A stretch of DNA of 64,000 nucleotides. Source: Thermococcus thermotolerans (GTDB lineage Archaea; Methanobacteriota_B; Thermococci; Thermococcales; Thermococcaceae). Position numbers and translations under genes: made by a program. The stretch's first letter is position 1. Every line of letters begins with the position of its first letter. Positions 23,710-33,212 of this stretch are shown in pieces. The DNA lies in the NCBI RefSeq assembly GCF_024707485.1, contig NZ_CP102602.1, positions 1,364,001-1,428,000 on the forward strand, in the 5' to 3' direction. Under the pieces are notes generated by a model. It made no database searches and was not told where the DNA came from. It worked only from the letters and a program-made list of their open reading frames with translations.

Positions 23710-25384
23710 AATATATTTCAAATTTGCTTGGGACATTTATATACTGATTATCTGAACAATATATCTTTGAACTTTTTATTCTTATTGGCATTAGATTGGG
23801 CTTTCTTCCAGTGAAGAACTTGTATCCATCAATTCTTCTTGAAGACAACACAACAAAAGGAATTGTTGTATTCTTCTTTTTTAGGAGGGAATCTATAGAT
23901 GACACATGTTGCCATACCTCTCCTATATACTCCATATCCCATAAAGGATCATATATCGTATAAACCTTTGAATGGATATTTATTGATGTATACGAGATTC
24001 CGGCAACCTCATTAAATGCGACATAGTCATAAGCCAGATTGCCATAAGTACACATCACATGTAAGTACGAAAAGAGAAACAATACTATAATAGCCACTTT
24101 TCTAAACTTTGGACTTTTAAGAGCTAATGTAAAAAAGATTACAAAAATATATTTACTCCCCCCAAGAAGTCTTGATGAGATTTCTCCACTATAACTTCCA
24201 GCAATTGCCGGTATCCCAAGGCTGTAAGACATTAAAAGGAGCACTAAAAGGAATACCAATTTATCAACTTTTCTTGTTTTAATGGATCTTTTTAACGACT
24301 CAGCAAGTACAAGCGACATTCCCGCTAAACTTGCTCCAATAATAGAATAAACGAAGTAAGCCTTAATTTTTAATATCTTAGCATGTTGTGTTAACACGGT
24401 CTGAGTAATACTAATCCATTTTTCAGTCGCCTTAGTAGCTCTCAAAAATAATGTCAGGAACTGAGCTATCCTTGACTTAAACATCTGAAGTGTAAGTGAA
24501 TAACTAAATATCCAGTAAAACTGAAAAACTATAAATAACATTAAAAGGACAGTACTTAATGTTTGAGTTTTTTTGTCTTTAATAAATAACGATAAAATCA
24601 AAAAATCCATCATCGTGATTGCCCAGAAAATGCTTGTTAACATATGAGTAAACACTAAAGTTAAGGTCAACAACATCAAGATAATCCCAAACTTTGAATA
24701 GTTCTCATTTCTTTTTAAATAGAACCTAAATAATATATAAATTCCTACCATCTCTAAGTACCCTGCCAGTACTCCAGGTACAAACCATCCAAAACCATAG
24801 CTACCAGTTATCCAAAATAACACGCCTATAGTTGCTTTTCTGGGATCTTTTGTCAGCCCCTTTAATAGGAGATAGAAAATGGGCACATTGATTAGATAGG
24901 AAAGAACAGGAAGTGTTAAAAGGATGTACAAACCCACTTTTGAGATTATCCCAAGTATAGCACCTAGAAACATGGCTCCCGGCCAAGTTTGATAACCAAG
25001 CCCAGGCAAGTTTGGATTTATATATCCTGTCCTTATAATGTAGTCAATATGACCGTATATACGGTATACAAAAGGGAATATCGGAAGCTTTGAAAATATC
25101 TGGGGGACAAAGAAAAGTAACACCAAGTAGAAAATGCCGATATATGAATATTTAAGTGTTCTTTTAGTATATAGCCCTAAAAAAATTGTTAGTAAAACAA
25201 TTGCTATGGAAAGAATCCCCGTAATTCCATATGAATCTATCCCACCATAATTCCGAATTTTTAAATCCTCAGCTAGTAGTGCATAGTTGATTGATGATAT
25301 TGCAGTAATGATGAGGGTCTTTATAATAGGACTCAAATTCTTAGGAAGGATATTGAATGAACTATTTTTAGCTATTGTTTTCAT
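23699..25384 (-). CDS. Large polytopic membrane protein, possible GT-C glycosyltransferase
   Basis: A 561-residue protein with about twelve hydrophobic segments and a soluble C-terminal part of roughly 130 residues. The stretch YGHIDYIIRTGYINPNLPGL followed by GYQTWPGAMF resembles the first outer loop of GT-C enzymes, where an Asp/His near the first helices and a Tyr-Pro step are common, but no firm family motif was recognised. A polymerase or transporter role is the alternative. Its 3' end overlaps the sulfatase-like gene. Base composition matches the rest of the AT-rich island. Confidence 0.65.
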   Translation of the reverse strand: MKTIAKNSSFNILPKNLSPIIKTLIITAISSINYALLAEDLKIRNYGGIDSYGITGILSIAIVLLTIFLGLYTKRTLKYSYIGIFYLVLLFFVPQIFSKLPIFPFVYRIYGHIDYIIRTGYINPNLPGLGYQTWPGAMFLGAILGIISKVGLYILLTLPVLSYLINVPIFYLLLKGLTKDPRKATIGVLFWITGSYGFGWFVPGVLAGYLEMVGIYILFRFYLKRNENYSKFGIILMLLTLTLVFTHMLTSIFWAITMMDFLILSLFIKDKKTQTLSTVLLMLFIVFQFYWIFSYSLTLQMFKSRIAQFLTLFLRATKATEKWISITQTVLTQHAKILKIKAYFVYSIIGASLAGMSLVLAESLKRSIKTRKVDKLVFLLVLLLMSYSLGIPAIAGSYSGEISSRLLGGSKYIFVIFFTLALKSPKFRKVAIIVLFLFSYLHVMCTYGNLAYDYVAFNEVAGISYTSINIHSKVYTIYDPLWDMEYIGEVWQHVSSIDSLLKKKNTTIPFVVLSSRRIDGYKFFTGRKPNLMPIRIKSSKIYCSDNQYINVPSKFEIYYGG

Positions 25385-25407
25385 AAATTATCGCCTCGTA
25401 TCTATGT

Positions 25408-26505
25408 TCAACATCCTTTGGTTTCATGAACGTTATGATTTTCTTTTAACCCCTCTATTATTGCCTTGATCTGGTTTATCCCTTTTACAGGATTTAAGAG
25501 TATTGTGGGAGTTCTACTTAGCAGTACCCCAAAGATTGCCCATAGATGAGCTATTTTATTTCCCTTAATACTGGAAATGTAATAAGTGCTAATAACTAAG
25601 GCTTTTAGTCTTGTTGTATAGTCTATTCTATTTCCTGTTGGCGCTCTCAAGTGAACTAATTTGGCATGGGATGTAATATATATTTTATATTTCTTTGAAA
25701 CTCTAGCTGACCATTCCAAGTCTTCGTTTAAGGTATAGCTATGGAGTTTCTCAAACTCCTCATTGAATTTAAATTCTTCAAATACCTCCCTTCTTCCAGC
25801 GAAGTTATTTCCCTGAATCCACTCCACTTCTACTAATCCTCCCTCCATTTCTATCTTTGAGATTTCTGGAAATTCACTTCTGTAACCTGATGGCAGTATT
25901 TTTCCTTTTATTGGAGACTCCCAGAGGAATATTGATTTAAAGATATTCCTGAGAATTTTCAGTAAGTACAAGAGATAAATTTTCCATGTCTTTTTTTTGA
26001 ATATATGTATTTTTTTAAAATATCTCTTTTTTATTTCTCTTAGTATGATTTTAACGAATTCGTCATTTCTATTTTCCCGGATATACTCGATATCTCCCTT
26101 TTTGACAATCCACGGGGTTACTAAATCCACTATATCAAAAGTATATCCAGTTATTATCTTAACTCTAGGATTAGAGCTAAATATTGTCTCAACGTTTTTG
26201 ATATAGTCTTTTTCCAATATAACATCATCATCTAGGAATATCAAAATATCTCCTTCACTTAATGAAATTGCCTTATTCCTTGCGTTTGAAGATCCACCGT
26301 TAATAAAATCGAACTTTAACCTAAATTCAAACTTACCTTTATTAAATTTCAAAAGGAAGTTCTTTGTTTCCAAGTCATCTATATGACCAATTACTATAAC
26401 CTCATCCGGAATCCGAGTTTGGTTACTTATATTTTCTAACAACTGTCTTAGGTATAACACCCGGTTTCTTGTAGGGATTATCACCGAAATTCTCAACTTT
26501 TCCAT
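25408..26505 (-). CDS. GT2-family glycosyltransferase
   Basis: A 365-residue GT2 enzyme: ISVIIPTRNRVLYLRQLLEN at the start, then PDEVIVIG, SSNARNKAISLSEGDILIFL with the DDDV metal site, and WIQGNNFAGRREVF with LNEDLEW in the acceptor half. The central insert is unusually basic and AT-rich. It begins one base inside the end of the upstream gene and has GGTGTGA as ribosome binding site. Donor and acceptor are unknown. Confidence 0.85.
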   Translation of the reverse strand: MEKLRISVIIPTRNRVLYLRQLLENISNQTRIPDEVIVIGHIDDLETKNFLLKFNKGKFEFRLKFDFINGGSSNARNKAISLSEGDILIFLDDDVILEKDYIKNVETIFSSNPRVKIITGYTFDIVDLVTPWIVKKGDIEYIRENRNDEFVKIILREIKKRYFKKIHIFKKKTWKIYLLYLLKILRNIFKSIFLWESPIKGKILPSGYRSEFPEISKIEMEGGLVEVEWIQGNNFAGRREVFEEFKFNEEFEKLHSYTLNEDLEWSARVSKKYKIYITSHAKLVHLRAPTGNRIDYTTRLKALVISTYYISSIKGNKIAHLWAIFGVLLSRTPTILLNPVKGINQIKAIIEGLKENHNVHETKGC

Positions 26506-27467
26506 TAGTCACACCTTAATATTTCTTTTAAAGTATTGATACTCCGTTTATTTACAATAACCAAACTTAAATAGTTCCAATTTGAATTTGACAATAACTC
26601 GATTAATACCTTTCTAAGCTCTTTCTCATTAGTAGCAACTTTTACCAATCCCTCTTTTTCAAGTTTCCTTGAAAATATGAGTTGATGATTGGTAGTAGCC
26701 TCGTCAAACTGCTTTAATCTTGGAAACGCAATAACAATACTTCCTAACTTTAATCCATCGAGTACACTTATCGCTCCTTGAGCTATGACAAGCTTAGAGT
26801 GTTTTATTATTTTTTTAATCTCTTCATATTTATCAAAATCAAAATATTCAGCATTCTCTGGCTTGTAATGAGTATTTCCCAGCTGAATTATAACGTTATA
26901 GTCAATATCCTTAGCAATACTATCAACAGCTTTAACTAATCTTTCAAAGCCTAAATAATGTGTCCCAGTTATTACAAAAATTTGGTTCTTTTTCTCTTTT
27001 AAGTTTATTTTTTTCTTAATCTTTTTAAATAATCCCCCAATATATCTTGCTTTCTTACCATAATGTTGGAGCATTTCAGGCCATAAAACAAAAAAGTAAT
27101 CTGAGACCGGATATACAAGCTTTCCAGTAATAGTGGGTTCATTAATTCTGGTATAACACTCTATGAAAATTGTTTTTATTCCTAAAATTTTTCCTAAATA
27201 GAAGAACGGGATCGCAATTTCGGCTCCGTTACTAACCATAACATCTGGCTTTTCTTTTGCTATAACCTTTATTATCTTTGGTAGGTGGGTTATAACTCTA
27301 AAAGGCTTTTCTCCAAAGTTTGGAAACAAATACTTCTTGTAGGGCAAAGCTCGTGTTCTTGGGTGATCGTAAGTTATGAAAAACACATCGTGGCCTTTAA
27401 AAGCATCCATTAGATAAAGCATTTCAGTCAAATGCCCACCGTGAGAGCAAACTAAGGCGATTTTCAT
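26505..27467 (-). CDS. Alg14-Alg13-type fused UDP-GlcNAc transferase
   Basis: A 320-residue GT-B enzyme. The N-terminal half is Alg14/PssD-like (CSHGGHLTEM at residues 7-16, PDVMVSNGAEIAIPF, IFIECYTR). The C-terminal half is Alg13/PssE-like (IFVITGTHYLGFERLVKAVD, VIAQGAISVLDGLKLG, RLKQFDEATTNHQ). In eukaryotes two separate chains add the second GlcNAc to dolichol-linked glycans; bacterial exopolysaccharide pathways use similar pairs. Here both are in one chain. The Alg14 half lacks an obvious long membrane anchor. It overlaps its neighbours on both sides, consistent with one operon. Confidence 0.85.
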   Translation of the reverse strand: MKIALVCSHGGHLTEMLYLMDAFKGHDVFFITYDHPRTRALPYKKYLFPNFGEKPFRVITHLPKIIKVIAKEKPDVMVSNGAEIAIPFFYLGKILGIKTIFIECYTRINEPTITGKLVYPVSDYFFVLWPEMLQHYGKKARYIGGLFKKIKKKINLKEKKNQIFVITGTHYLGFERLVKAVDSIAKDIDYNVIIQLGNTHYKPENAEYFDFDKYEEIKKIIKHSKLVIAQGAISVLDGLKLGSIVIAFPRLKQFDEATTNHQLIFSRKLEKEGLVKVATNEKELRKVLIELLSNSNWNYLSLVIVNKRSINTLKEILRCD

Positions 27468-28462
27468 CTCACTATCACCCTATAATTTATCCAATAAACA
27501 AAGTTTGCAATCTTTTTTATAATTCTATCAACAACGCTATAGCTCAACTGCTCCTCAGGAACCTTCCAGTCCAAGCTTTTTAACAATTTTTTTCTATCAC
27601 ATTCTATTTTCTCAACTTCCGTTCTAATCCCCTCTTTTAGTCCTTTAATCTTAAATTTAACCCCACTAATCCCATTTAAAATTGAATAGCCCCAGGTTAG
27701 CATCTCAGTTACCAGTAACGAAGGAAGTATCAGTAAAAGCCCCTTCCGGGTTAAGTATTTCCTCAGAATTATGTATCTCCCTTTTTCTAAGTGATAAATC
27801 TTTTCTGGGGGAACTTTGAGCTCATAATCATGATATACTATTGATGTTGGAACATATAATATCTTAAATCCTTTGGCATGAGCCCTCCAAGAAAATTCTG
27901 CATCTTCGTTATAAGCAAAGAAATTTTCATCAAAACCCCCGAGCTCTAAATAGTCCTTTCTTCTCATAGCAAAACATGCCCCAGATAAACCACTTAGGTA
28001 CTCAAATTTATCAAACTTTTCAGGACTCTCATTTAGACCTCTTGTAAAGGTTAACCCAGTAAAGTGGTCCATGTTTCCACATGTGTTTATCTTAGAGCCC
28101 TCATAAGTCAAAATTTTTGGAGTAGTAATTAGCTTCTCTTCCCTTTTTAAAGGCTTTAAAAGCTCTTCAAGCCAGTTTTTCTCAACTTTTGTGTCGGGGT
28201 TTAATATAGCAACATATTCACCTCTTGCATGTTTAACCCCTAAGTTGTTTCCCCCACCATAACCCAAATTTCTTGGACTTTTAATTATCTTAACCTGTGG
28301 AAACTCTTTTTCAATAAATTCAACGGTTCCATCAGTAGAACCGTTATCAACTACAATAACTTCTAAAGGATTATTATCTAGAACAGACGTTAGACAGGCT
28401 TTCATGTATTTTTTATGGTTATACGTTACTATAATCACACTTGCATTATTTGAAAGATCCAT
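27464..28462 (-). CDS. GT2-family glycosyltransferase, rhamnosyltransferase-like
   Basis: A 332-residue GT2 protein: ASVIIVTYNHKKYMKACLTS, EVIVVDNGSTDGTVEFIEKE, NLGYGGGNNLGVKHARGEYV and the NPDTKV metal site. YLSGLSGACFAMRRKDYLEL and FFAYNEDAEFSWRAHAKGFK follow. This architecture is typical of rhamnosyl- and related transferases. It overlaps the Alg14-Alg13 gene by four bases and lies three bases after the dolichol-phosphate synthase gene. It is the right-hand edge of the AT-rich island: the very next gene upstream has ordinary high-GC composition. Confidence 0.87.
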   Translation of the reverse strand: MDLSNNASVIIVTYNHKKYMKACLTSVLDNNPLEVIVVDNGSTDGTVEFIEKEFPQVKIIKSPRNLGYGGGNNLGVKHARGEYVAILNPDTKVEKNWLEELLKPLKREEKLITTPKILTYEGSKINTCGNMDHFTGLTFTRGLNESPEKFDKFEYLSGLSGACFAMRRKDYLELGGFDENFFAYNEDAEFSWRAHAKGFKILYVPTSIVYHDYELKVPPEKIYHLEKGRYIILRKYLTRKGLLLILPSLLVTEMLTWGYSILNGISGVKFKIKGLKEGIRTEVEKIECDRKKLLKSLDWKVPEEQLSYSVVDRIIKKIANFVYWINYRVIVR

Positions 28463-28465
28463 AGT

Positions 28466-29338
28466 TCACTCCCTCACCATTTTTGCCAGCACGTTCAGCA
28501 TCAGGCCGCCGATGAACAGCTGAATCCCGATTATCGTGAATATACCGGCGCCGATGGCCTGGGTGAGATAGACGTTCCCGCCCGCATAGTATGGCTTCAG
28601 CGCCCAGTAGGCCAGAACCCCCGCAACCGCAAAAGACAGCAGGCTCAAGAGGCTGAAGAGCAGCAGGGGGCGCCTGTACCCTATCAGCCCCACGATGCTC
28701 GCCAGGACGCCGAGCCCGTGGGAGAGGGGGTTCTTCTTGTGTCTTTTGGGAACATCGTAGCGGACGTTTATGGGAACCTCAGCGATGCGTATCCCCGCCT
28801 CCCTTGCCTTCACCACCATGTCCGTCTCTATCGAGTAGTCGGTGCTGCTAAGGTTCAGCGCCTTTAAAGCCCGGCGAGTAATTGCCCGGAATCCACTCTG
28901 GGAATCAACGCTGACCTCCGCCGCCACCTGCGTTCCCTTGTTAAGGACCCAGAGGCCGATGCGCCGGTAAAGGGGTATTTTCTTCCTACTCCCGTTGAGG
29001 TACCTCGACCCTATCACGAGGTCGGCCTCTCCCCTGACGATGGGCTCCAGGATTAGGGGTATCTCATCGGGGTTATGCTGGCCGTCCCCGTCCAGGGTAA
29101 CGACCACGTCGTAGTTCCTGCTGAGGGCATACTCGAACCCGGTGCCCAGGGCGGCGCCCTTCCCCCTGTTTGAGTCGTGCCGTATAAGAACCGCCCCCGC
29201 CTTCTGGGCTATTTCGGACGTTCTATCGCTGCTTCCATCGTCAACGACCAGGACATCACCGTACTTCCTGGCCAGGGCCACGACAGACCCGATCGTCAGC
29301 TCCTCGTTGTAGGTGGGAATGATCACCAGCGTCCTCAT
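28466..29338 (-). CDS. Dolichol-phosphate mannose/glucose synthase-type GT2 with C-terminal membrane domain
   Basis: A 290-residue protein. The first ~220 residues are DPM1/DPG-type GT2: LVIIPTYNEELTIGSVVALA, VLVVDDGSSDRTSEIA, NRGKGAALGTGFEYA and VVTLDGDGQHNPDEIP with the DGD metal site. Two hydrophobic hairpins follow, as in archaeal AglJ/AglD-like enzymes. It would load a sugar onto dolichyl phosphate at the inner membrane face. The ATG at 29338 is preferred because GGTGAC precedes it. Its high-GC codon use shows it belongs to the resident genome, whereas the downstream genes of the same operon look acquired. Confidence 0.87.
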   Translation of the reverse strand: MRTLVIIPTYNEELTIGSVVALARKYGDVLVVDDGSSDRTSEIAQKAGAVLIRHDSNRGKGAALGTGFEYALSRNYDVVVTLDGDGQHNPDEIPLILEPIVRGEADLVIGSRYLNGSRKKIPLYRRIGLWVLNKGTQVAAEVSVDSQSGFRAITRRALKALNLSSTDYSIETDMVVKAREAGIRIAEVPINVRYDVPKRHKKNPLSHGLGVLASIVGLIGYRRPLLLFSLLSLLSFAVAGVLAYWALKPYYAGGNVYLTQAIGAGIFTIIGIQLFIGGLMLNVLAKMVRE

Positions 29339-29408
29339 CAAAGTCACCATTACAGTCCGTTATAATTTAGATGCCGAGTGTCACGGGCATGGGCAGAGAG
29401 CTCCAGAT

Positions 29409-29957
29409 TCATTTCCACCTAAACGAGTCCACCTTTTTAAGATTTCCCCTCAGCATAGTCAGCACGGCTAGGAAGATTGCGAAGCCCGCCAGCACGGCCA
29501 CCTGGTTGGGGACGGAGCCCAGGCCGCCGAGAAAGCCCCTGAGCAGGAAGAAGGTCGCTGCCGCTGTCCCGAGGACGGCCACCACCCTAACGTCTATCCT
29601 GAACCTCAGAGCGAAGTAGAACACCGCCCCGGCTATGAAGGCCTCGGGGACAATTATTCCGAGGAGCATGAAGGGCAGCACGAGCAGTTCGAGCCTCCCG
29701 GGCTTAACCTTTCCCCTGAGGCCGTCGTCCAGGAGGAGAACCATGGATCCCGCGAAGGCCAGAGACGTCACAAGGCCCTCGTAGGTGTACATGTCGGCTG
29801 GGGAAATTCTATCTCCCGAGTAGAGGGCGAAGATCAGGTATGCTACCAGCCCCAGATCCCTGTCCCTCAAGCTTACAAGGTACACCACCGGCGCGAGGAA
29901 GAGGATGTGGTTCCCCGTGATGATGCCCGCTATTACCACAGAGATAACCCCTATCAT
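29409..29957 (-). CDS. Conserved membrane protein at the end of the MoxR/DUF58 operon
   Basis: A 182-residue protein with about five to six membrane segments (MIGVISVVIAGIITGNHILF..., LVTSLAFAGSMVLLL, LELLVLPFMLLGIIVPEAF). I do not recognise a named family. The ATG at 29957, behind GGGTGGGG, overlaps the DUF58 stop by four bases. Being last in the operon, it probably works with the MoxR/DUF58 system in the membrane. Confidence 0.7.
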   Translation of the reverse strand: MIGVISVVIAGIITGNHILFLAPVVYLVSLRDRDLGLVAYLIFALYSGDRISPADMYTYEGLVTSLAFAGSMVLLLDDGLRGKVKPGRLELLVLPFMLLGIIVPEAFIAGAVFYFALRFRIDVRVVAVLGTAAATFFLLRGFLGGLGSVPNQVAVLAGFAIFLAVLTMLRGNLKKVDSFRWK

Positions 29958-31267
29958 CTGCCCCACCCGTTGGATGCCTTCATCAGCTCGCGGAGGTAGT
30001 CGCTTGGCCCAAGGTCGATGGTTGGAGCTAAGAGGTTGAACTTTTTCAGCAGGCCTTCCCTCTGGACATAAGCCCGGTATAGCCTCTCAAGGGTCTTCTC
30101 GTCGAGTTCTCCGGAGTAGAAGAGAACCGGGTTGGGGGAGAGTATCAGGACCCTGTGGGTTCTCCTCGCCAGGGCAACGGCCCGGTAGAGCTCCCTCGGG
30201 TTGCTGAGGTCGGTTATGAAGATGATGTAGGAGGTCTGCTTTAGGAGTGAAAGGCCCTCAAAGATCCCCGTGCTTCCCTTCCTCCCTTTCTTGAGCGGGA
30301 GCACTTTGCCGAGGAACTCCCTCGCCCTCTCACCTATGCCGGTCTCGAAGTCGAACCGAAGGCTCATCCTGCCCCTTCTGCCGCGTATGGCGAGCTTCCT
30401 CCTCATCGCCTCAAGCTGTGAGGGGCCTTTACCGGGCCTCACGAGTTCGGCCCTCTCGTCGTCGTAGATAACCATCCCCACCCTGAACCTCTTAACGAGG
30501 CTCGCCGCCAGCTGGAGCGCAAGGACGGAGGCGTAGTCTATCTTGGCCATCTTCAGGCCCTTGCGCATCTCCCTCGTGTTGTCCAGGAAGATGTAAACGT
30601 CAGCGTTGCTCTCCCTCAGGAAGTCCCTGACTATAATCTCGCCCAGCCTGGCGGTGGCCTTCCAGTCTATCCTCTTGAAGTCGTCCCCGTGCTGGTATTC
30701 ACGGAGATCCTTTATCTCAAGGCTCTCGGTGCCGAGGAGGACTCCCCTTTTGTAGGCCTCGGCCAGCCTGAGGTTGTAGTCGAGCCTCGCCGCGTCCCTT
30801 ATGCCCTCCACACCCGGGTAGACCGTGACCTCAATTTCATCACCAACCCGGAACTCCTCAAAGTAGAGGCCCCTCTCATCCTGAACGGTGACCAGAAGCG
30901 GTTCGAGCACGAATCTGCCCTTAGCGTTGGGTTTTATCGAGTACGAGACTTCCCTCTCCTCGCCGGCGCCGAGATGGAACTCCTCAAGGCCGGAGACCTC
31001 AAATTCCCCGTTCGGGTCGGTGAGCCTCACGAAGGCCCCGCTCCCCCCGTTCCTTATCCTCACGGTGACCCTTGCGGGCTTCCCCTCCTCAAGCTGACGG
31101 CTTTCGAGAACCCTTTCACCTGTGACCTTCAGCTCAACGGCCGAGCGGATGCCGTAGACGTAGAGGAGCAGGAAGAAGCCCAGCAGAGCCGGGGCCGCGC
31201 TCTCCCCGAGGTAGCCCTCAAGGATGAGGAGAAAGGAGAGGGTAAGGATGAGGTCCTCGCGCTTCAT
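29954..31267 (-). CDS. DUF58 protein with vWA-like domain
   Basis: A 437-residue protein: two N-terminal membrane segments, a beta-rich extracellular domain, and the DUF58 signature LREYQHGDDFKRIDWKATAR at about residue 186. This is followed by a von Willebrand A-like region with DVYIFLDNTREM (a MIDAS-like DxxxxM rather than DxSxS). DUF58 proteins pair with MoxR ATPases and are thought to mediate maturation or assembly of envelope or metal-dependent complexes. It lies four bases after moxR in the same operon. Confidence 0.88.
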   Translation of the reverse strand: MKREDLILTLSFLLILEGYLGESAAPALLGFFLLLYVYGIRSAVELKVTGERVLESRQLEEGKPARVTVRIRNGGSGAFVRLTDPNGEFEVSGLEEFHLGAGEEREVSYSIKPNAKGRFVLEPLLVTVQDERGLYFEEFRVGDEIEVTVYPGVEGIRDAARLDYNLRLAEAYKRGVLLGTESLEIKDLREYQHGDDFKRIDWKATARLGEIIVRDFLRESNADVYIFLDNTREMRKGLKMAKIDYASVLALQLAASLVKRFRVGMVIYDDERAELVRPGKGPSQLEAMRRKLAIRGRRGRMSLRFDFETGIGERAREFLGKVLPLKKGRKGSTGIFEGLSLLKQTSYIIFITDLSNPRELYRAVALARRTHRVLILSPNPVLFYSGELDEKTLERLYRAYVQREGLLKKFNLLAPTIDLGPSDYLRELMKASNGWGR

Positions 31268-31270
31268 CTT

Positions 31271-32200
31271 TTACACCGGGATCTCGGTCTCCTGGATGAC
31301 GTCCCTTATAACATCCCCGACCCTGACCCCCTCAAGCTCGTACTCGGCCTTCAGCATCAGCCTGTGGGCGAGAACAGCGGGGGCGACCTTCTTGACGTCG
31401 TCCGGAATAACGTAGTCCCTGCCGTCGAGGAAGGCCGAGGCCTTGGCCGCGTAGAGGAGGTGCTCGCCGGCCCTGGGGGAGGCGCCGAACAGGAGCCTCT
31501 CGTCGCTCCTCGTGGCGGAGATTAGGGCATAGATGTACTCTATCATCTCGTCGCTGACGTTGACGCCCTTTACCTCCCCGATGAGGGCCATCAGCTCCTC
31601 GTGGGTTATTATGGGCTCGACGTCGTAGAACTCGCCGAGGCTCTTCCTCTTGAGGAGGGTTATCTCCTCGTCCCTGTCGGGAAAGCCTATCTCTATCTTG
31701 AGCAGAAACCTGTCGAGCTGGGCCTCAGGCAGAACGTAGACGCCCTCGTGCTCCAGGGGGTTCATGGTGGCTATCACGAGGAAAGGCTGGGGGAGCCCGT
31801 AGGTTGTTCCCTCTATGGTCACCTGCCTCTCCTGCATTGCCTCAAGGAGCGCGCTCTGAGTCTTCGGCTGGGCCCTGTTGATCTCGTCGGCGAGGACTAT
31901 GTTGGCGAATACCGGGCCCTTCTTCGTCTTCCACTCACCGCTCTTCTGGTCGTAGTAGACGACACCTATTATGTCCGCCGGAAGGAGGTCGGGGGTGAGC
32001 TGTATCCTCGAAAAGCTCAGACCTATGGCATTTGCGAAGGCCTTCGCTATGGTGGTCTTCGCCACTCCTGGGATTCCCTCGATGAGAACGTGACCCTCCG
32101 AGAGGAGAGCGATGGTGAGGAGTTCGATTATATCCTCCTTTCCAACAACGGCCTTGTCGACCTCTCTTTTAAGACGCTCCATAAACTCCTTACCGTCCAT
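31271..32200 (-). CDS. MoxR-family AAA+ ATPase
   Basis: A 309-residue AAA+ chaperone-like ATPase: Walker A EGIPGVAKTT, the LLPADIIG segment, Walker B NIVLADEINRAQPKTQSALL, sensor 1 VIATMNPLEHEG and arginine-finger region LPEAQLDRF. The ATG at 32200 has GGTGGTG upstream. It overlaps the upstream DUF4350 gene by 11 bases. MoxR proteins act with DUF58/vWA partners; the client here is unknown. Confidence 0.93.
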   Translation of the reverse strand: MDGKEFMERLKREVDKAVVGKEDIIELLTIALLSEGHVLIEGIPGVAKTTIAKAFANAIGLSFSRIQLTPDLLPADIIGVVYYDQKSGEWKTKKGPVFANIVLADEINRAQPKTQSALLEAMQERQVTIEGTTYGLPQPFLVIATMNPLEHEGVYVLPEAQLDRFLLKIEIGFPDRDEEITLLKRKSLGEFYDVEPIITHEELMALIGEVKGVNVSDEMIEYIYALISATRSDERLLFGASPRAGEHLLYAAKASAFLDGRDYVIPDDVKKVAPAVLAHRLMLKAEYELEGVRVGDVIRDVIQETEIPV

Positions 32201-33212
32201 GAGCACCACCTATCCTCGACCCGGTTCTGATTTCCTCCAGTATGGTTTTTAACTTATCCCCATCGAGGCCCTTCTCCTCAAGCCTGCGGATGAGCTCCTC
32301 CTGGCTAATCTCTTCCTCCCGGAAGAACCGCGCCACCAGCGAGGCAAGCCATGCCAGTATTCTTCCGGCGATGCCGCTCTCGACTATGAAGGCTATGAAA
32401 GCCACAAAAAGCACGTAGTAGAAAACCAGCTCCCTGTTGACTGCCCTTCTGATGACGATGCTCCCCGACGAGTAGGGGTTGAAGTCGGCGTGGTGGGCCT
32501 CGTCGATGTAGAACGTCTTCTTCGGAAGGCCCTCCACGAGGTTCTTCAGGAAGGGCTCGTTCTCCCGGTAGAGGGAGTTCGTGAAGATGTCCGGGTCAGA
32601 GACGAGGATTATCGTTCCCTTCCCGTAGGGTATCCTCACAACGACCGGGAAGGCACCGTAGGTTCCTCCGAGCATCGAGGCGTTGCTGGTGTAAACCAGG
32701 GCATTCTGCACGTTGAGTATGGCCGAAGGCCTGCTCATGACCAGCAGGGAGACGCCCTTCGCGAGCTCCGGATCCCTCACGTCCATGGTCACCGGAAAAT
32801 CTGCGTTTTTTGAGTAGGTGAGGCTCAGCACGGGCTTCTTTGACAGCCTGACCTTCAGCCCGAGGCCTTCGAGGAGCTGGTTGCCGGTGCCGAAGTCGTC
32901 CGCTAGGAGGAGGGTGTTCCCCTTCTCAAGGAAGCTCTTGAGCTCCTCCACCTCCCCGCTGGAGAAGCCGACGTCCGGCCCCACAACGACGAGCGTCCCC
33001 TCAAGGTCTTCCAGCCCAACGGAGTCGTAGGGGGCCAGTATTGGCGTTACCTCGCCGTTAGTGTAGAGGAGCCTTCCAAAGCTTGAAAGGCCGTTCCACT
33101 TCGTGTTGAGCACGCTGTAGGGGGCGTCGCTCTTGAAGACCGGAACGGAGAGGGGCATCACTATGAGGCCTATGCCGACCACGAGCAGTATGCCGTAGAA
33201 CACCCTGTTCAC
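32190..33212 (-). CDS. DUF4350 membrane-anchored protein
   Basis: A 340-residue protein. It has an N-terminal membrane segment (FYGILLVVGIGLIVMPLSVP) and an extracytoplasmic DUF4350 domain with GTLVVVGPDVGFSSGEVEEL and NTLLLADDFGTGNQLLEGLG. A second segment lies near residue 265, and the cytosolic tail is charged. DUF4350 proteins are standard partners of MoxR/DUF58/DUF4129 operons and have a GATase-like fold. The GTG start overlaps the DUF4129 stop by four bases. Confidence 0.85.
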   Translation of the reverse strand: MNRVFYGILLVVGIGLIVMPLSVPVFKSDAPYSVLNTKWNGLSSFGRLLYTNGEVTPILAPYDSVGLEDLEGTLVVVGPDVGFSSGEVEELKSFLEKGNTLLLADDFGTGNQLLEGLGLKVRLSKKPVLSLTYSKNADFPVTMDVRDPELAKGVSLLVMSRPSAILNVQNALVYTSNASMLGGTYGAFPVVVRIPYGKGTIILVSDPDIFTNSLYRENEPFLKNLVEGLPKKTFYIDEAHHADFNPYSSGSIVIRRAVNRELVFYYVLFVAFIAFIVESGIAGRILAWLASLVARFFREEEISQEELIRRLEEKGLDGDKLKTILEEIRTGSRIGGAHGR

